Assembly: GCF_015689335.1 (NCBI RefSeq)
Contig: NZ_CP065053.1
Location: 5,270,001 to 5,334,000, forward strand
Source: Massilia antarctica
Lineage (GTDB): Bacteria > Pseudomonadota > Gammaproteobacteria > Burkholderiales > Burkholderiaceae_D
Direction of reading: 5' to 3'
Length of the DNA: 64,000 nt
The notes beneath the pieces were generated by a model. The model ran no database searches. It was not told the DNA's origin and saw only the letters and a program-made list of their open reading frames with translations. Shown in pieces: positions 28,389-36,631 of the stretch. Each line of letters opens with the position of its first letter. Within the stretch, counting starts at the first letter, position 1. Made by a program: the position numbers and the translations under genes.

Positions 28389-31300
28389 TCATGCCGCGTC
28401 CGCTTCCGGCGGCGCATCGTGTTGCGTTGGGAACGGTGCAATATAGCCGATCAAGACCATCAGCAAGCCGACGCCGACAAAACTGACAATGCGCGCCACC
28501 CCGCCGACGTCCGACAGGTCGACCAGGAACAGCTTGCCGACCACCAGCCCGAGCAGCACCGCGCCCACCACCCACTGCTTGCGCGACGCCTGCTTCGCCG
28601 CGCGCCACATCAGCAGCAGCGCCGAGACGCTCCACACCAGCGACAGCATGGCCTGGATGAACTGGGAGGCGAACAAGGTGTCGACCTTGTATGGAATGCC
28701 CAGATAATGCGCCGCCGTGCGCAGCAGCATCAGGTTGAACCAGGCGTAGCCGGCCCAGGCCAGCGCCGTGGGCACGCGCGCCAGCAGCATCCGTTCGCTG
28801 TCGCCCGGCTTGTCGGACAGGCGCATGCGGTAGCACACCACCGCCAGCAGCATGGCAAAACCGCTGGTCAGGTCGAGCGGGTTGAGCACCGGCAGATAGG
28901 GCAGGGGGGACATGGCGCCATCCTGGGTCAGGTTCCACAAGGCCGCGAGCAGCAGCGACCAGCCGCTCGCCAGCGGGATCAGCACGCCCCGGTGCCAGCC
29001 GGCCGCGGGGGAGCTTGGCCACTTGCCGGCGCGTGCGCGGGCGCTGAGCCAGACGATGGCCAGCATCATCAGCCAGGCCGGAATAAAGTTCACCCAGCTG
29101 CCGCTGGTATGCCAGCCAGCCTGGCTCAGCAGGACTGCATCGGCGTTGTCGACGCCGTACAGCCAGCGCGATACCGCGATCGCGGCGGCTGGCCAGATCA
29201 TCAGCCACGGGCCGGCGGTACGCAGGGTGTGCAGGGCCTGGAGCCAGGGCGTGGCGATAGTCCAGCCATTGAGCGGCCAGCGCTTGAGCAGGTATTCCGA
29301 GCTCAGCCACAGGCTGGCGAGGGCAATCCCGGCGTGCAGCGCGATGGCATTGCCGTCGTACAGTTGCGACAGGACGGAAACGGTCGCCCCCAGCAGCCCG
29401 ACCCATCCGGCAGTGCTGAACCAGCGCAAGTCAGGCCACCCCAGCCGGCGCGCGGCGGCGGCAAAGGCTAGCGCCGACAGGGCCAGCGCGACACCATACA
29501 CCGACAGCACCGGCACGTTGGCCGCGCGCGCACTGCCGCCAAAGTCGTAGTGGCTGTCAAGCCAGGCGCAGAAAAACACCAGCACCGGAGCGAACCACCA
29601 GAGCGCCGACCACTGCAGCATGGCCCTGGACAGCTTGGGATGCCGCTGTTCCGGCTTGCGCTGCAGGGCCCAGCTGCTGAAGATCGCGCCGGCGAAGACG
29701 ATCAGCGCGCCCAGGAATGGTGTGTGAAACAGGTCAATGCGCGGCGAATACGAGGTAAACAGCAGGCCGAATGTCAGCAGCAGCAAGGCGGCGCCGCTGA
29801 TCGCCTGCAGGAGCAGCGCCAAGGCGCGCGCCAGCGGCCAGCGCATGCGCGCGGCGATGAACGCCAGGATCGCCGATGTCGCCAGCGCGCTCGAAGCCAG
29901 CAGCGCGGCCAGGGTGCCGTCGCTGGTGCGCAGCATCGCTTCTGTCCAGGCGCCGCCGACCAGCCACAGCGCGGCGACGGTCAGGAAGGCGCCGGCCAGC
30001 CAGGCCGGCAGCGGCGTCGGCAGGTCGCCGTCGCGCGAGCGGAAATTGCTGGCCATCAGGAAAGCGGTGCCGGTCAGCAGCAGGAAGCCCAGCCACAGAT
30101 TGGCATTGGCTGCCTCGGCCTGGCCATGGATGCCGCTGATGGCGGCGATAAACGAGATCCAGGCGCCTGCCTGCACCAGCAGGCCGAAGGCGCAGGTGAG
30201 CGCCTGACGCTGGCGCAGGCCGACCCAGACCACGCCGGCGCCTTCCAGCGCCCACGCGGCCGAGGTCCAGCGGCCATCGAGCGCGAACGGCAGGGCCAGG
30301 GTGCCGAATACGAGGCCCAGGGCCAGGAACGATTCCACCAGCAGCCTGAAGTTTTGCGCGCCGCGCCGCCACATGGCCAGCGCCGCCGTGGTGTAGAACA
30401 AGCCCAGGCCGAGGGCGGAGAATGCCACGCCGAAACGGGACTCCTTGACCAGCCCGAACTGGAGGCCGAAAGCCACCAGCGGCACGCCGAACACCAGGGT
30501 GGCGTCGACATAGTTCTTCAGCGCCGGGGCCTGGCGCGCGGCGTAGGCGATCGCGATGGCCACGTAGAACAGCACGAAGACGATCAGGAACAGCTGGGTG
30601 GACAGGTAGTTTTCCGGTGCGTAGCGCAGCACGCCCCAGGCGGTGCCGATCACGAAGGTAAAGGCGAAGCCGATCAGGTTCAATGTGCGCCACGCGCGCT
30701 TGAGCGCAATGCCCAGGATGCCGGCATTTAACAGCGCGTAATACGAAAACAGCGCGATGTGGCTGCCCTGGCCGGTGGACGTTATGATCGGTGCCAGGAA
30801 GCCGCCGGAAATGCCGAACACGGCCAGCCAGAAGGCATTTTGCAGCACCGCCAGCAGGCAGGTGAAGAAGGTCAGCGTGAACAGCAGGCCGAATGCCAGG
30901 CCACTTGGAATCAACTGGTACAGGCGGAACGCGCCGAAGGTCACCAGCATCAGGATACCCAGCGCGGCGCCCTGCACGGGCAGGCTGATGGCACGGCGCG
31001 TGTCGCGGATGCGCCAGCCCCAGACCAGCAGGGCGATATCGGCGATCACGATGCCGGCCAGGCGCAGCTCGATCGGCACGGTGGTGCGTTCGGCCGCATA
31101 TTTGAGCAGGAAACTGACGCCGATAAACAGGATCAGCAGGCCGAGCTTGGCGACCAGATTGCCGGTAAATAGCCATTTTTTCGCCGCCAGCAGCCATGCC
31201 GGGGTTGGCGCGGCAGGCGGCTCGGAGCGCTCCGGGCGAGGCATCGCTTGCGCCGGCGCGTCCGGCGTCGGCGCTGGACGGGGAGCGGCCGGCACGGGCG

Positions 31301-31625
31301 GCGCGGGAGGAACCGGACGCGGCACGGGTACGCTGACCGGTGGCGCCGCCGGCATATAGGCAACCTTGGTGTCGTCGGAAGCGGTGCGCGCGGGCGGCGC
31401 TGCGGGACGGGGAGGCAGCGGCGGCGCGGTCACGGCTGCGGCGCCCGGCACGTCGCCCTGCGCGACAGCAGAAGCGCGCTTTTGATATGCCTTGAGCGCG
31501 AACACTTCGGCGGCCAACGCCGCTACGTCCTTCTCCAGCTCATCGGTCCGATGCCGGGCCGCCTTGCGAAAGCGCAGAAAGTGAAAATAGAACGCGATCA
31601 GTAGCAAGAACAAAATTACGTCCAT
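28389..31625 (-). CDS. DUF2339 family multi-pass membrane protein
   Basis: Very large inner-membrane protein of 1078 residues with roughly 25 predicted transmembrane helices, function unknown. An N-terminal helix (DVILFLLLIAFYFHFLRF) is followed by a short coiled coil, a long Pro/Ala-rich linker (about 60-150) and then the hydrophobic core with repeated Trp/Leu-rich helices. ATG at 31625 has AAGGAA 6 bases upstream; a TTG directly before it is also open. The stop overlaps the longer ATG of DUF3999. The pair is common in proteobacteria and is suspected to serve in the envelope, but no role is established. Confidence 0.9.
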   Translation of the reverse strand: MDVILFLLLIAFYFHFLRFRKAARHRTDELEKDVAALAAEVFALKAYQKRASAVAQGDVPGAAAVTAPPLPPRPAAPPARTASDDTKVAYMPAAPPVSVPVPRPVPPAPPVPAAPRPAPTPDAPAQAMPRPERSEPPAAPTPAWLLAAKKWLFTGNLVAKLGLLILFIGVSFLLKYAAERTTVPIELRLAGIVIADIALLVWGWRIRDTRRAISLPVQGAALGILMLVTFGAFRLYQLIPSGLAFGLLFTLTFFTCLLAVLQNAFWLAVFGISGGFLAPIITSTGQGSHIALFSYYALLNAGILGIALKRAWRTLNLIGFAFTFVIGTAWGVLRYAPENYLSTQLFLIVFVLFYVAIAIAYAARQAPALKNYVDATLVFGVPLVAFGLQFGLVKESRFGVAFSALGLGLFYTTAALAMWRRGAQNFRLLVESFLALGLVFGTLALPFALDGRWTSAAWALEGAGVVWVGLRQRQALTCAFGLLVQAGAWISFIAAISGIHGQAEAANANLWLGFLLLTGTAFLMASNFRSRDGDLPTPLPAWLAGAFLTVAALWLVGGAWTEAMLRTSDGTLAALLASSALATSAILAFIAARMRWPLARALALLLQAISGAALLLLTFGLLFTSYSPRIDLFHTPFLGALIVFAGAIFSSWALQRKPEQRHPKLSRAMLQWSALWWFAPVLVFFCAWLDSHYDFGGSARAANVPVLSVYGVALALSALAFAAAARRLGWPDLRWFSTAGWVGLLGATVSVLSQLYDGNAIALHAGIALASLWLSSEYLLKRWPLNGWTIATPWLQALHTLRTAGPWLMIWPAAAIAVSRWLYGVDNADAVLLSQAGWHTSGSWVNFIPAWLMMLAIVWLSARARAGKWPSSPAAGWHRGVLIPLASGWSLLLAALWNLTQDGAMSPLPYLPVLNPLDLTSGFAMLLAVVCYRMRLSDKPGDSERMLLARVPTALAWAGYAWFNLMLLRTAAHYLGIPYKVDTLFASQFIQAMLSLVWSVSALLLMWRAAKQASRKQWVVGAVLLGLVVGKLFLVDLSDVGGVARIVSFVGVGLLMVLIGYIAPFPTQHDAPPEADAA

Positions 31626-31710
31626 CAATTTTCCTTGGGTTGCGAACTAGGCAATTTTGCATCTTAGCATTCCAAGGGGAAATGGCCATAATCAGATTGT
31701 TAGTTGCTTT

Positions 31711-32208
31711 TTACGCGCCCGTGAGTTTCAATTCCCAGTACGCGACATCGATCCAGCGCCCGAACTTGAAGCCGACTTCGCTGAAATGCGCGACCTTCCT
31801 GAAGCCGAGTTTTTCGTGCAGCGCCACGCTGGCCTCGTTCGGCAGCGCCACGCCGCCGATGACCATGTGGATGCCACCTTGCGCCAGGCGGGCCAGCAGC
31901 GCCTGGTACAGCGCGCTGCCGCGGCCTTTGCCGCCCAGTCCCGGCACCAGGTAGATCGAGCTTTCGACCGCGAAGCGGTAGGCATGGCGCACCCGCCACT
32001 TGCTGGCGTAGGCATAGCCGATCACGGTGTCGCCCTCGGTCATGGCGAGAAAGGGCAAGCCGGCTTCCTGCAAATCGGCGATGCGGCGGGCCATGGCTTC
32101 CTCGCTGACGCTCTGTTCCTCGAACGACACGCTGGTGGTCAGGATATAGTGGTTATAAATGGCGACGATTGCGGCGGCGTCGGCGACCCCGGCATCACGA
32201 ATGTTCAA
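31711..32208 (-). CDS. GNAT N-acetyltransferase, phosphinothricin acetyltransferase-like
   Basis: Small acetyl-CoA-dependent transferase of 165 residues. The N-terminal IRDAGVADAAAIVAIYNHYI and the FEEQSVSEEAMARRI segment match the phosphinothricin/methionine sulfoximine acetyltransferase family. The acetyl-CoA loop is GLGGKGRGSALYQALL near 90-105, and LHEKLGFRKVAHFSEVGFKFGRW near 130-152 is diagnostic. No ATG fits; the start is taken as TTG at 32208 with GGGAG 8 bases upstream. It is divergent from the glutaminyl cyclase gene across 135 bases that carry a perfect dyad. Likely acetylates amino acid analogues; the natural substrate is unknown. Confidence 0.88.
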   Translation of the reverse strand: MNIRDAGVADAAAIVAIYNHYILTTSVSFEEQSVSEEAMARRIADLQEAGLPFLAMTEGDTVIGYAYASKWRVRHAYRFAVESSIYLVPGLGGKGRGSALYQALLARLAQGGIHMVIGGVALPNEASVALHEKLGFRKVAHFSEVGFKFGRWIDVAYWELKLTGA

Positions 32209-32288
32209 TACAGACTCCCTGGATGGTTGCTCATTTCTATGGCAGTGTCCGCGCTGGCGGCACTGTCCCGCTACAATTGTATTAGTAT

Positions 32289-32310
32289 TCATGCCTTGAT
32301 GAAGGCATGA
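32289..32310. promoter_or_regulatory. 22-bp perfect inverted repeat upstream of the glutaminyl cyclase gene
   Basis: TCATGCCTT-GATG-AAGGCATGA: 9-bp arms with a four-base loop, 34 bases before the TTG start. A TACAAT -10-like box lies just upstream at 32272-32277. It can be an operator or an RNA stem-loop in the leader; neither is proven. Confidence 0.4.
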
Positions 32311-32343
32311 CGTCCGTTTCAGCGATTCGACCTGAGGTGTTAC

Positions 32344-33117
32344 TTGAAGAGATTTCCAATTGCGGCCCTGAGCTTGCTGCTGGCCTGTGCCGGCGCGGTC
32401 CAGGCTGCCATCCCCGTGTACGGCTTCGTGGTGAAGAATACCTATCCGCACGACCCGGACGCGTTTACCCAGGGCCTGTTTTACACCGATGGTATTTTGT
32501 ACGAAAGTACTGGCCTGAACGGCAAGTCGTCGGTCCGTAAAACCGAGCTGAAAACCGGCAAGGTGCTGATGAAAACCGACATCGCGTCGGATTATTTCGG
32601 CGAAGGCATTACCGATGTCGGCAATACCATCGTGGGCCTGACCTGGACCTCGCACGTCGGTTTCGTGTTCGACAAGACGACCCTGACAATGAAGCAGACC
32701 TTTTCCTACCCTGGCGAAGGCTGGGGACTGGCGAACAATGGCAGCGACATTTTCATGAGCGACGGCACCTCCGCCATTCGCGTGCTCAATCCCAAGACCC
32801 TGGCGGAAGTGCGGCGCATCCAGGTCACGGCCGAGGGCAAGCCGATCGATCGCCTCAACGAACTGGAATGGGTCGACGGCGAGCTGTATGCGAATGTGTG
32901 GGGTTCCGACGTGATCGCGCGGATCGACCCGGCCAGCGGCAAGGTGGTCGGCTGGATCGACCTGGCCGGGCTGCTCGACGAGAAAAGCCGGGCCGCCGGC
33001 ACGGCCGATGTGCTCAACGGCATCGCGTACGATAGCAAGAAGCGGCGCCTGTTCGTCACCGGCAAGCTGTGGCCCAAGCTGTTCGAGATCGAACTGGTGC
33101 GGCGCCAGGGGCGCTGA
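32344..33117 (+). CDS. Glutaminyl-peptide cyclotransferase (bacterial/plant type)
   Basis: Exported glutaminyl cyclase of 257 residues that converts N-terminal Gln to pyroglutamate. An N-terminal signal peptide (FPIAALSLLLACAGAVQA) is followed by a five-bladed beta-propeller: PHDPDAFTQGLFY near 36-48, LYESTGLNGKSSVRK near 52, FGEGITDVGN near 84, DGTSAIRVLNP near 140, LNELEWVDGELYANVWGSD near 170 and LNGIAYDSKKRRLFVTGK near 225. The start is TTG at 32344 after GAGGTG; no ATG fits the signal peptide. Its 3' end lies 18 bases from the convergent MNIO gene. Confidence 0.92.
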   Translation: MKRFPIAALSLLLACAGAVQAAIPVYGFVVKNTYPHDPDAFTQGLFYTDGILYESTGLNGKSSVRKTELKTGKVLMKTDIASDYFGEGITDVGNTIVGLTWTSHVGFVFDKTTLTMKQTFSYPGEGWGLANNGSDIFMSDGTSAIRVLNPKTLAEVRRIQVTAEGKPIDRLNELEWVDGELYANVWGSDVIARIDPASGKVVGWIDLAGLLDEKSRAAGTADVLNGIAYDSKKRRLFVTGKLWPKLFEIELVRRQGR

Positions 33118-33135
33118 GGGGCATGGCGCTGTCGC

Positions 33136-34566
33136 TCAGGGGCCGATGGTCAGTGCGAACTCGCCGCGGTCGGTAAAATCGGGCATGCGCGCGCTGCGCA
33201 AGGCCATTAACAGCGGCATGGGCGAACAGGTAAAACGCACGGTTTTATGCAGCCCGTACATGCGCACCTGATGCGAGGCCAGTTCAAATGCCAGCACTTC
33301 GTCCAGATGCGGGACGTGAAGCGCCTGGGTGCGCAGGAATTCGGCGAAATTGAGGGCTTCTTCGGTGGCGAATGGCTCCGGCGGCCGGGTTTTCCAGAAC
33401 GCACGCAAGAGCGTGAGAAAGGCCGGTTCCCCGACCGTGAGCGAAATGAGGCGGTAACTGAGCGTCATCGAATCGACGATGGTGCCGCTGCGTACCGCCG
33501 CCACCAGCTGGCGCAGCACGCGAATCCCTTGGTCCGTATCAAGCGGCAAGGTGCAAGGCTCGTCCGGGGCAATATCGAGCACTTTGCCAGCCAGCGCGCG
33601 TTCCCATTGCGGCGGTGACGGCAAGGCGTCGTCGACCGCGGCCGTGTGGTGGATCACCCCGCGCGGCGGCGCGCACGCCACTTGCAGGCTGGTCTTGCGC
33701 TCGTCCCACAGACGGTGCAAGGCATGCAGTTGCGCTGTCAGGTGGTGATGCGCGATCTCGCGCGCGGGCATATATGCCGGAACAATTTCAAACACCAGCG
33801 CCTTGAGATTGGGCAGCCGTGGCAGCACCGCGTGCGCCAGTTGCATCAACTCGGCCGGCACCAGCCCCGAATGCGCATCGAGATAATACCCGTCGAGATA
33901 ATCGCCGCCCGCCAGATGGACTTCGCACACTCGTTCGAGCGGCATGTCGTCGAGCGCCGCCAGCACGCTCTGGCGGCCATTGCGCTCATTGCACCAGAGA
34001 TTATGCAGGTCGAGCAGGATGGCACAGTCGGCTTCCTCGGCGATGGCGCCGAAAAATTCGCCGTCGGACATTTCGCCCGGCACCGGTTGCAGGTAATTAA
34101 CCCCGGTCTCGAATGCAAACGGCACCGGTAGCTGGGCGCTCAGCGAGCGGATATTGGCGGCGGCCAGCGCCACGGTTTGCGCGCTTTGCAGCGGCGGCAG
34201 CAAAAAGCCGGTATTGAATACGCCACCGGGTCCGCTGGCGCGCGAAAAGCTCAGGTGCTCGCTGGCCCACGACGCACCGAGCGCTTTCACGACATCGACA
34301 AACAGCGCGACCTGCCCGGGTTCCGGCGGCACGCTGCCGCCGATCGGAAAACCGACGCCGTGCACCAGCTTGGGATGGGGATAGTCGCACAATTGCGCCA
34401 GGACGTCGGTATTGATTGCATACGGCACCCCCGCCGCCGCGGATTTGAACCACAGCGGCTGGGGCTCGATTTCGATGACGTCGATCAAATCCTCACTGGC
34501 CTCGATAAACGCTTCGAGGCCCGGAAGGCATACCATGCCGACGCCCGATTCCGGTAAATCGCGCAT
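33136..34566 (-). CDS. DUF692 multinuclear iron oxygenase (MNIO) with fused C-terminal partner-like domain
   Basis: Predicted peptide-modifying iron enzyme of 476 residues. The TIM-barrel part (1-280) keeps the metal-site residues expected from MbnB/TglH-type enzymes: H69 (VHGVGF), H104 (SEHLSF), E153 (FETGVN), D186/H188 (LLDLHNL), H217 (VHLAGG), D230/H232 (DAHSG) and E260 (FEIVP). Residues about 290-476 form a second helical domain (LNFAEFLRTQ, HLDEVLAFELASHQ) that resembles the separate RiPP-recognition partners (MbnC/TglI/DUF2063 type). It starts one base after the stop of the 86-residue Cys peptide, so the two are surely co-translated. MNIOs oxidise Cys, Asp or Asn of ribosomal peptides; the reaction here is unknown. 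Confidence 0.88.
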   Translation of the reverse strand: MRDLPESGVGMVCLPGLEAFIEASEDLIDVIEIEPQPLWFKSAAAGVPYAINTDVLAQLCDYPHPKLVHGVGFPIGGSVPPEPGQVALFVDVVKALGASWASEHLSFSRASGPGGVFNTGFLLPPLQSAQTVALAAANIRSLSAQLPVPFAFETGVNYLQPVPGEMSDGEFFGAIAEEADCAILLDLHNLWCNERNGRQSVLAALDDMPLERVCEVHLAGGDYLDGYYLDAHSGLVPAELMQLAHAVLPRLPNLKALVFEIVPAYMPAREIAHHHLTAQLHALHRLWDERKTSLQVACAPPRGVIHHTAAVDDALPSPPQWERALAGKVLDIAPDEPCTLPLDTDQGIRVLRQLVAAVRSGTIVDSMTLSYRLISLTVGEPAFLTLLRAFWKTRPPEPFATEEALNFAEFLRTQALHVPHLDEVLAFELASHQVRMYGLHKTVRFTCSPMPLLMALRSARMPDFTDRGEFALTIGP

Positions 34567-34567
34567 A

Positions 34568-34828
34568 TCAGGGGCTCGGTTGCTCTTGCGGCAGCTCGAT
34601 TGCCTGGACCGCCAGATTGGCGTTGACGATAAAGCGGCGCTGGAAATCGTAACGGATATCGAATCCGGACGTGCAGGCCGGGCAGCCTAGTTGCCCCAGC
34701 AATTCTTTCTGGATCTTCTGGAACTGGTCCAGGTCGAAATATACCTGGGTCGGCAGGGAAACGTTGACAGTGCGGTTGACGGGTTGTGCAGCCAGGGTGG
34801 ATCGCAGATCGACGGTATTGGTATCCAT
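34568..34828 (-). CDS. Small Cys-containing protein, candidate RiPP precursor of the MNIO
   Basis: 86-residue protein directly upstream of the MNIO gene (1-base gap), with a strong AAGGAG 9 bases before its ATG. The first 45 residues are polar and leader-like (DLDQFQKIQKELLGQ), then comes LGCPACTSGFDIRYDF with cysteines at 49 and 52, and a Pro-ending tail. It has no signal peptide. Small Cys peptides next to DUF692 genes are typical MNIO substrates, so a precursor role is likely by position. An alternative is a small metal-binding (Cys-x2-Cys) accessory protein. No known precursor family was recognised. Confidence 0.75.
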   Translation of the reverse strand: MDTNTVDLRSTLAAQPVNRTVNVSLPTQVYFDLDQFQKIQKELLGQLGCPACTSGFDIRYDFQRRFIVNANLAVQAIELPQEQPSP

Positions 34829-34909
34829 AACGTGACGCTCCTTGTGATGTCGGCGGTAACTTGTCCCCTCGGGAAATGCGGCGCATGTCCCGGCAGCACC
34901 GCCTTCACA

Positions 34910-35029
34910 CTAATGCTGAGGCTGGCTGCCGACTAAAGTATAGGCATCACCCATCGTGCATCCGGCGCCAAGTGCACCGACTTTGCGCGGCATCAAAGGC
35001 GGACGCGGACCGTCCTTGATTCGCGACAC
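34910..35029 (-). CDS. Possible 39-residue Cys peptide (short ORF)
   Basis: A short frame between the ATP-grasp gene and the 86-residue peptide, same strand. It would start with GTG at 35029 (weak AAGAG about 10 bases before) or with an internal ATG at 34993 (27 residues). It is basic and Pro-rich at first (SRIKDGPRPPLMPRK) and then reads GALGAGCTMGDAYTLVG. The C-T-x-G-D part recalls the C-T-x-G-F-D of the 86-residue peptide. If real it could be a second precursor; it may equally be chance. Nothing else is recognised in 34829-35060. Confidence 0.35.
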   Translation of the reverse strand: MSRIKDGPRPPLMPRKVGALGAGCTMGDAYTLVGSQPQH

Positions 35030-35060
35030 TCGGCGCTCTTGGTTTTCCGCGTAGCCCTTG

Positions 35061-35792
35061 TCAACGCTTGATCGAGGCGCGTTCCAGCACCGCCAGCACT
35101 CTTTCGGCGTCGCAGCCGTAGACACCCGCACCCCAGGCCGCGTTCTGCTCCACGCAGGCCCAGCCGAGACCGTCGATGATGCCGACATCGACCACGGTTG
35201 CGGCCGGCAGATCGACGGCCGGGTCGGCCAGCAGCCGGGTCATGAATGCCTCCAGTTGCGCATCTTCTTCAGGGGTGCTGTGAAAGCCGGCCTCGCGCTG
35301 CAGTTCACCCCGGCGCGAATAGATCGAATAGGTGCATAAGGTCCGGTCCAGGATAAAGCAGCGAAATTCCATTTCCCATGTCACCACGGCGGAAACGAGG
35401 ACCGGCATGGTGTCGTCGTATTCGGTGGGCAGTTCCGGTCCGCGATAGACGGCCGCCGGAAAGCTTTTGTCATTTGGCGGCTTGATGAATGCCGGCGCTG
35501 CAAGCAGGCGCGCCGCGCCGAGCGTGGCGAGGGTGATGTCGCGTTTTCGGTAATCGAAGGGAAGCCGCACCAGCCAGTCTTCCGCCGGATTGAGCAAGTC
35601 CAGGCCGAGTTGCTCCGCCAGGACCGGGCCGAATAGCGCTTCACCGTACAGCACCGGATCGGGCAGCGATTGCAGTGTCGGCGGCACACGCCACGCGGCC
35701 AGCCGCTCCACCCGCCAGCCAAGGCGCGCGGCGGCTTTCCACAGGATGTGCGAATCGTCGGTGTGGCGCGGTGTGAGGATCAGGGTGGGCAT
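35061..35792 (-). CDS. ATP-grasp enzyme, R2K clade (DUF4343 type)
   Basis: Predicted ATP-dependent carboxylate-amine/thiol ligase of 243 residues. R2K-type signatures are FIKPPNDKSFPAAVYRG near 125 (nucleotide-binding lysines), TWEMEFRCFIL near 165 and VEQNAAWGAGVYGCD near 220 near the metal site. The start is uncertain: ATG at 35792 is used, while TTG at 35816, right after the upstream stop, would add 8 residues. It lies 24 bases after the DUF2310 gene in a minus-strand run. R2K ligases are linked to peptide or protein tagging in conflict and RiPP-like loci; a role with the nearby MNIO is inference. Confidence 0.82.
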   Translation of the reverse strand: MPTLILTPRHTDDSHILWKAAARLGWRVERLAAWRVPPTLQSLPDPVLYGEALFGPVLAEQLGLDLLNPAEDWLVRLPFDYRKRDITLATLGAARLLAAPAFIKPPNDKSFPAAVYRGPELPTEYDDTMPVLVSAVVTWEMEFRCFILDRTLCTYSIYSRRGELQREAGFHSTPEEDAQLEAFMTRLLADPAVDLPAATVVDVGIIDGLGWACVEQNAAWGAGVYGCDAERVLAVLERASIKR

Positions 35793-35816
35793 GGGGCAAT
35801 CGGGGTGGGAAATCAA

Positions 35817-36611
35817 TCAGCGGCTGTCGTCATTCGGCCGGCGCAGGTTAAAGGCAAGGTTCGACAATAGCCGGCAGTTGTCGCACCGGAGATCAAAGCA
35901 TCCGTGTAGCGTCGCCGGTAAATGCCAGGGTCCGTCACATGCAGGACAACGCCGTTGCGCTTCCCGGGCGGCGCTGCGGCCTTTATCGCGGTACAGGTAA
36001 TAATAAAACGGCTTTCCGGCCAGTTCCGACAATCTGGCGCAGCACGCGCGGCCCGCTGCCGCCAGTGCGCTGTCGATCACCGACATCTGGCGCGTCGCGG
36101 CGCGTTCCAATACCGTGCAATTCATTTGCAAATGATCGCACGACTGATAATCGGACTGCCACGATATCACGTCGTGAAAGTCGGCATTGGGCCGCGCCGT
36201 GAACGGGTATAGCGGCACCGGCCCGAAGCAATCCATGCACCGCACGGGGGATTCCAATGTCAGGAAGGTGGTAAATAACACGTAAGCGCTCGGGTTCGCG
36301 CAGGCGCATGCGTCGGCGCAGTCGCATGCCGGCCCGATCGGCGAGCATGCAAAGGTGATGCCCACCTGCCGCGCCTCGGCGATACACTTCCTGACATAGG
36401 TGCCGTGATAGCGCTCATCGAGCGAATCGGCCGCGGGCGCCAATACGGTCGCAACGCAACAGCCGTTATCCATGACGATCGGCCAATCGGTGCCGCAGAC
36501 CTGGCCGTTATTCCTCAGCGCACCAAGAAACACGTTCAGGTGCCCAGCCGGTTCATTGTCCGGGGGCGGAGCGGCCAAGCGCATCTCAACTCGTATTACG
36601 TGCATTGGCAT
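35817..36611 (-). CDS. DUF2310-like Zn-ribbon-containing protein
   Basis: Protein of 264 residues resembling predicted nucleic-acid-binding zinc-ribbon proteins (DUF2310). A C-terminal ribbon with RRCPACDGPW and RCDNCRLL (about 223-250) gives two Cys-x2-Cys knuckles. The middle also holds a dense cysteine cluster (ACSPIGPACDCADACAC, about 88-104) and a further Cys-x2-Cys pair (RCMDCFGP), so the whole protein has far more cysteines than its neighbours. Two ATG codons (36611, 36605) are in frame. It starts 20 bases after the J-domain gene stop and ends next to the ATP-grasp gene, so it sits in the same run. Function unknown. Confidence 0.78.
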   Translation of the reverse strand: MPMHVIRVEMRLAAPPPDNEPAGHLNVFLGALRNNGQVCGTDWPIVMDNGCCVATVLAPAADSLDERYHGTYVRKCIAEARQVGITFACSPIGPACDCADACACANPSAYVLFTTFLTLESPVRCMDCFGPVPLYPFTARPNADFHDVISWQSDYQSCDHLQMNCTVLERAATRQMSVIDSALAAAGRACCARLSELAGKPFYYYLYRDKGRSAAREAQRRCPACDGPWHLPATLHGCFDLRCDNCRLLSNLAFNLRRPNDDSR

Positions 36612-36631
36612 CTCATCGTGTGCGAGCCGGC

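Noticed and set aside
34910-35188. 92-codon frame overlapping the ATP-grasp gene
   Set aside because: The first half lies in another frame of the ATP-grasp gene; only the last 39 codons outside it are kept as a candidate.
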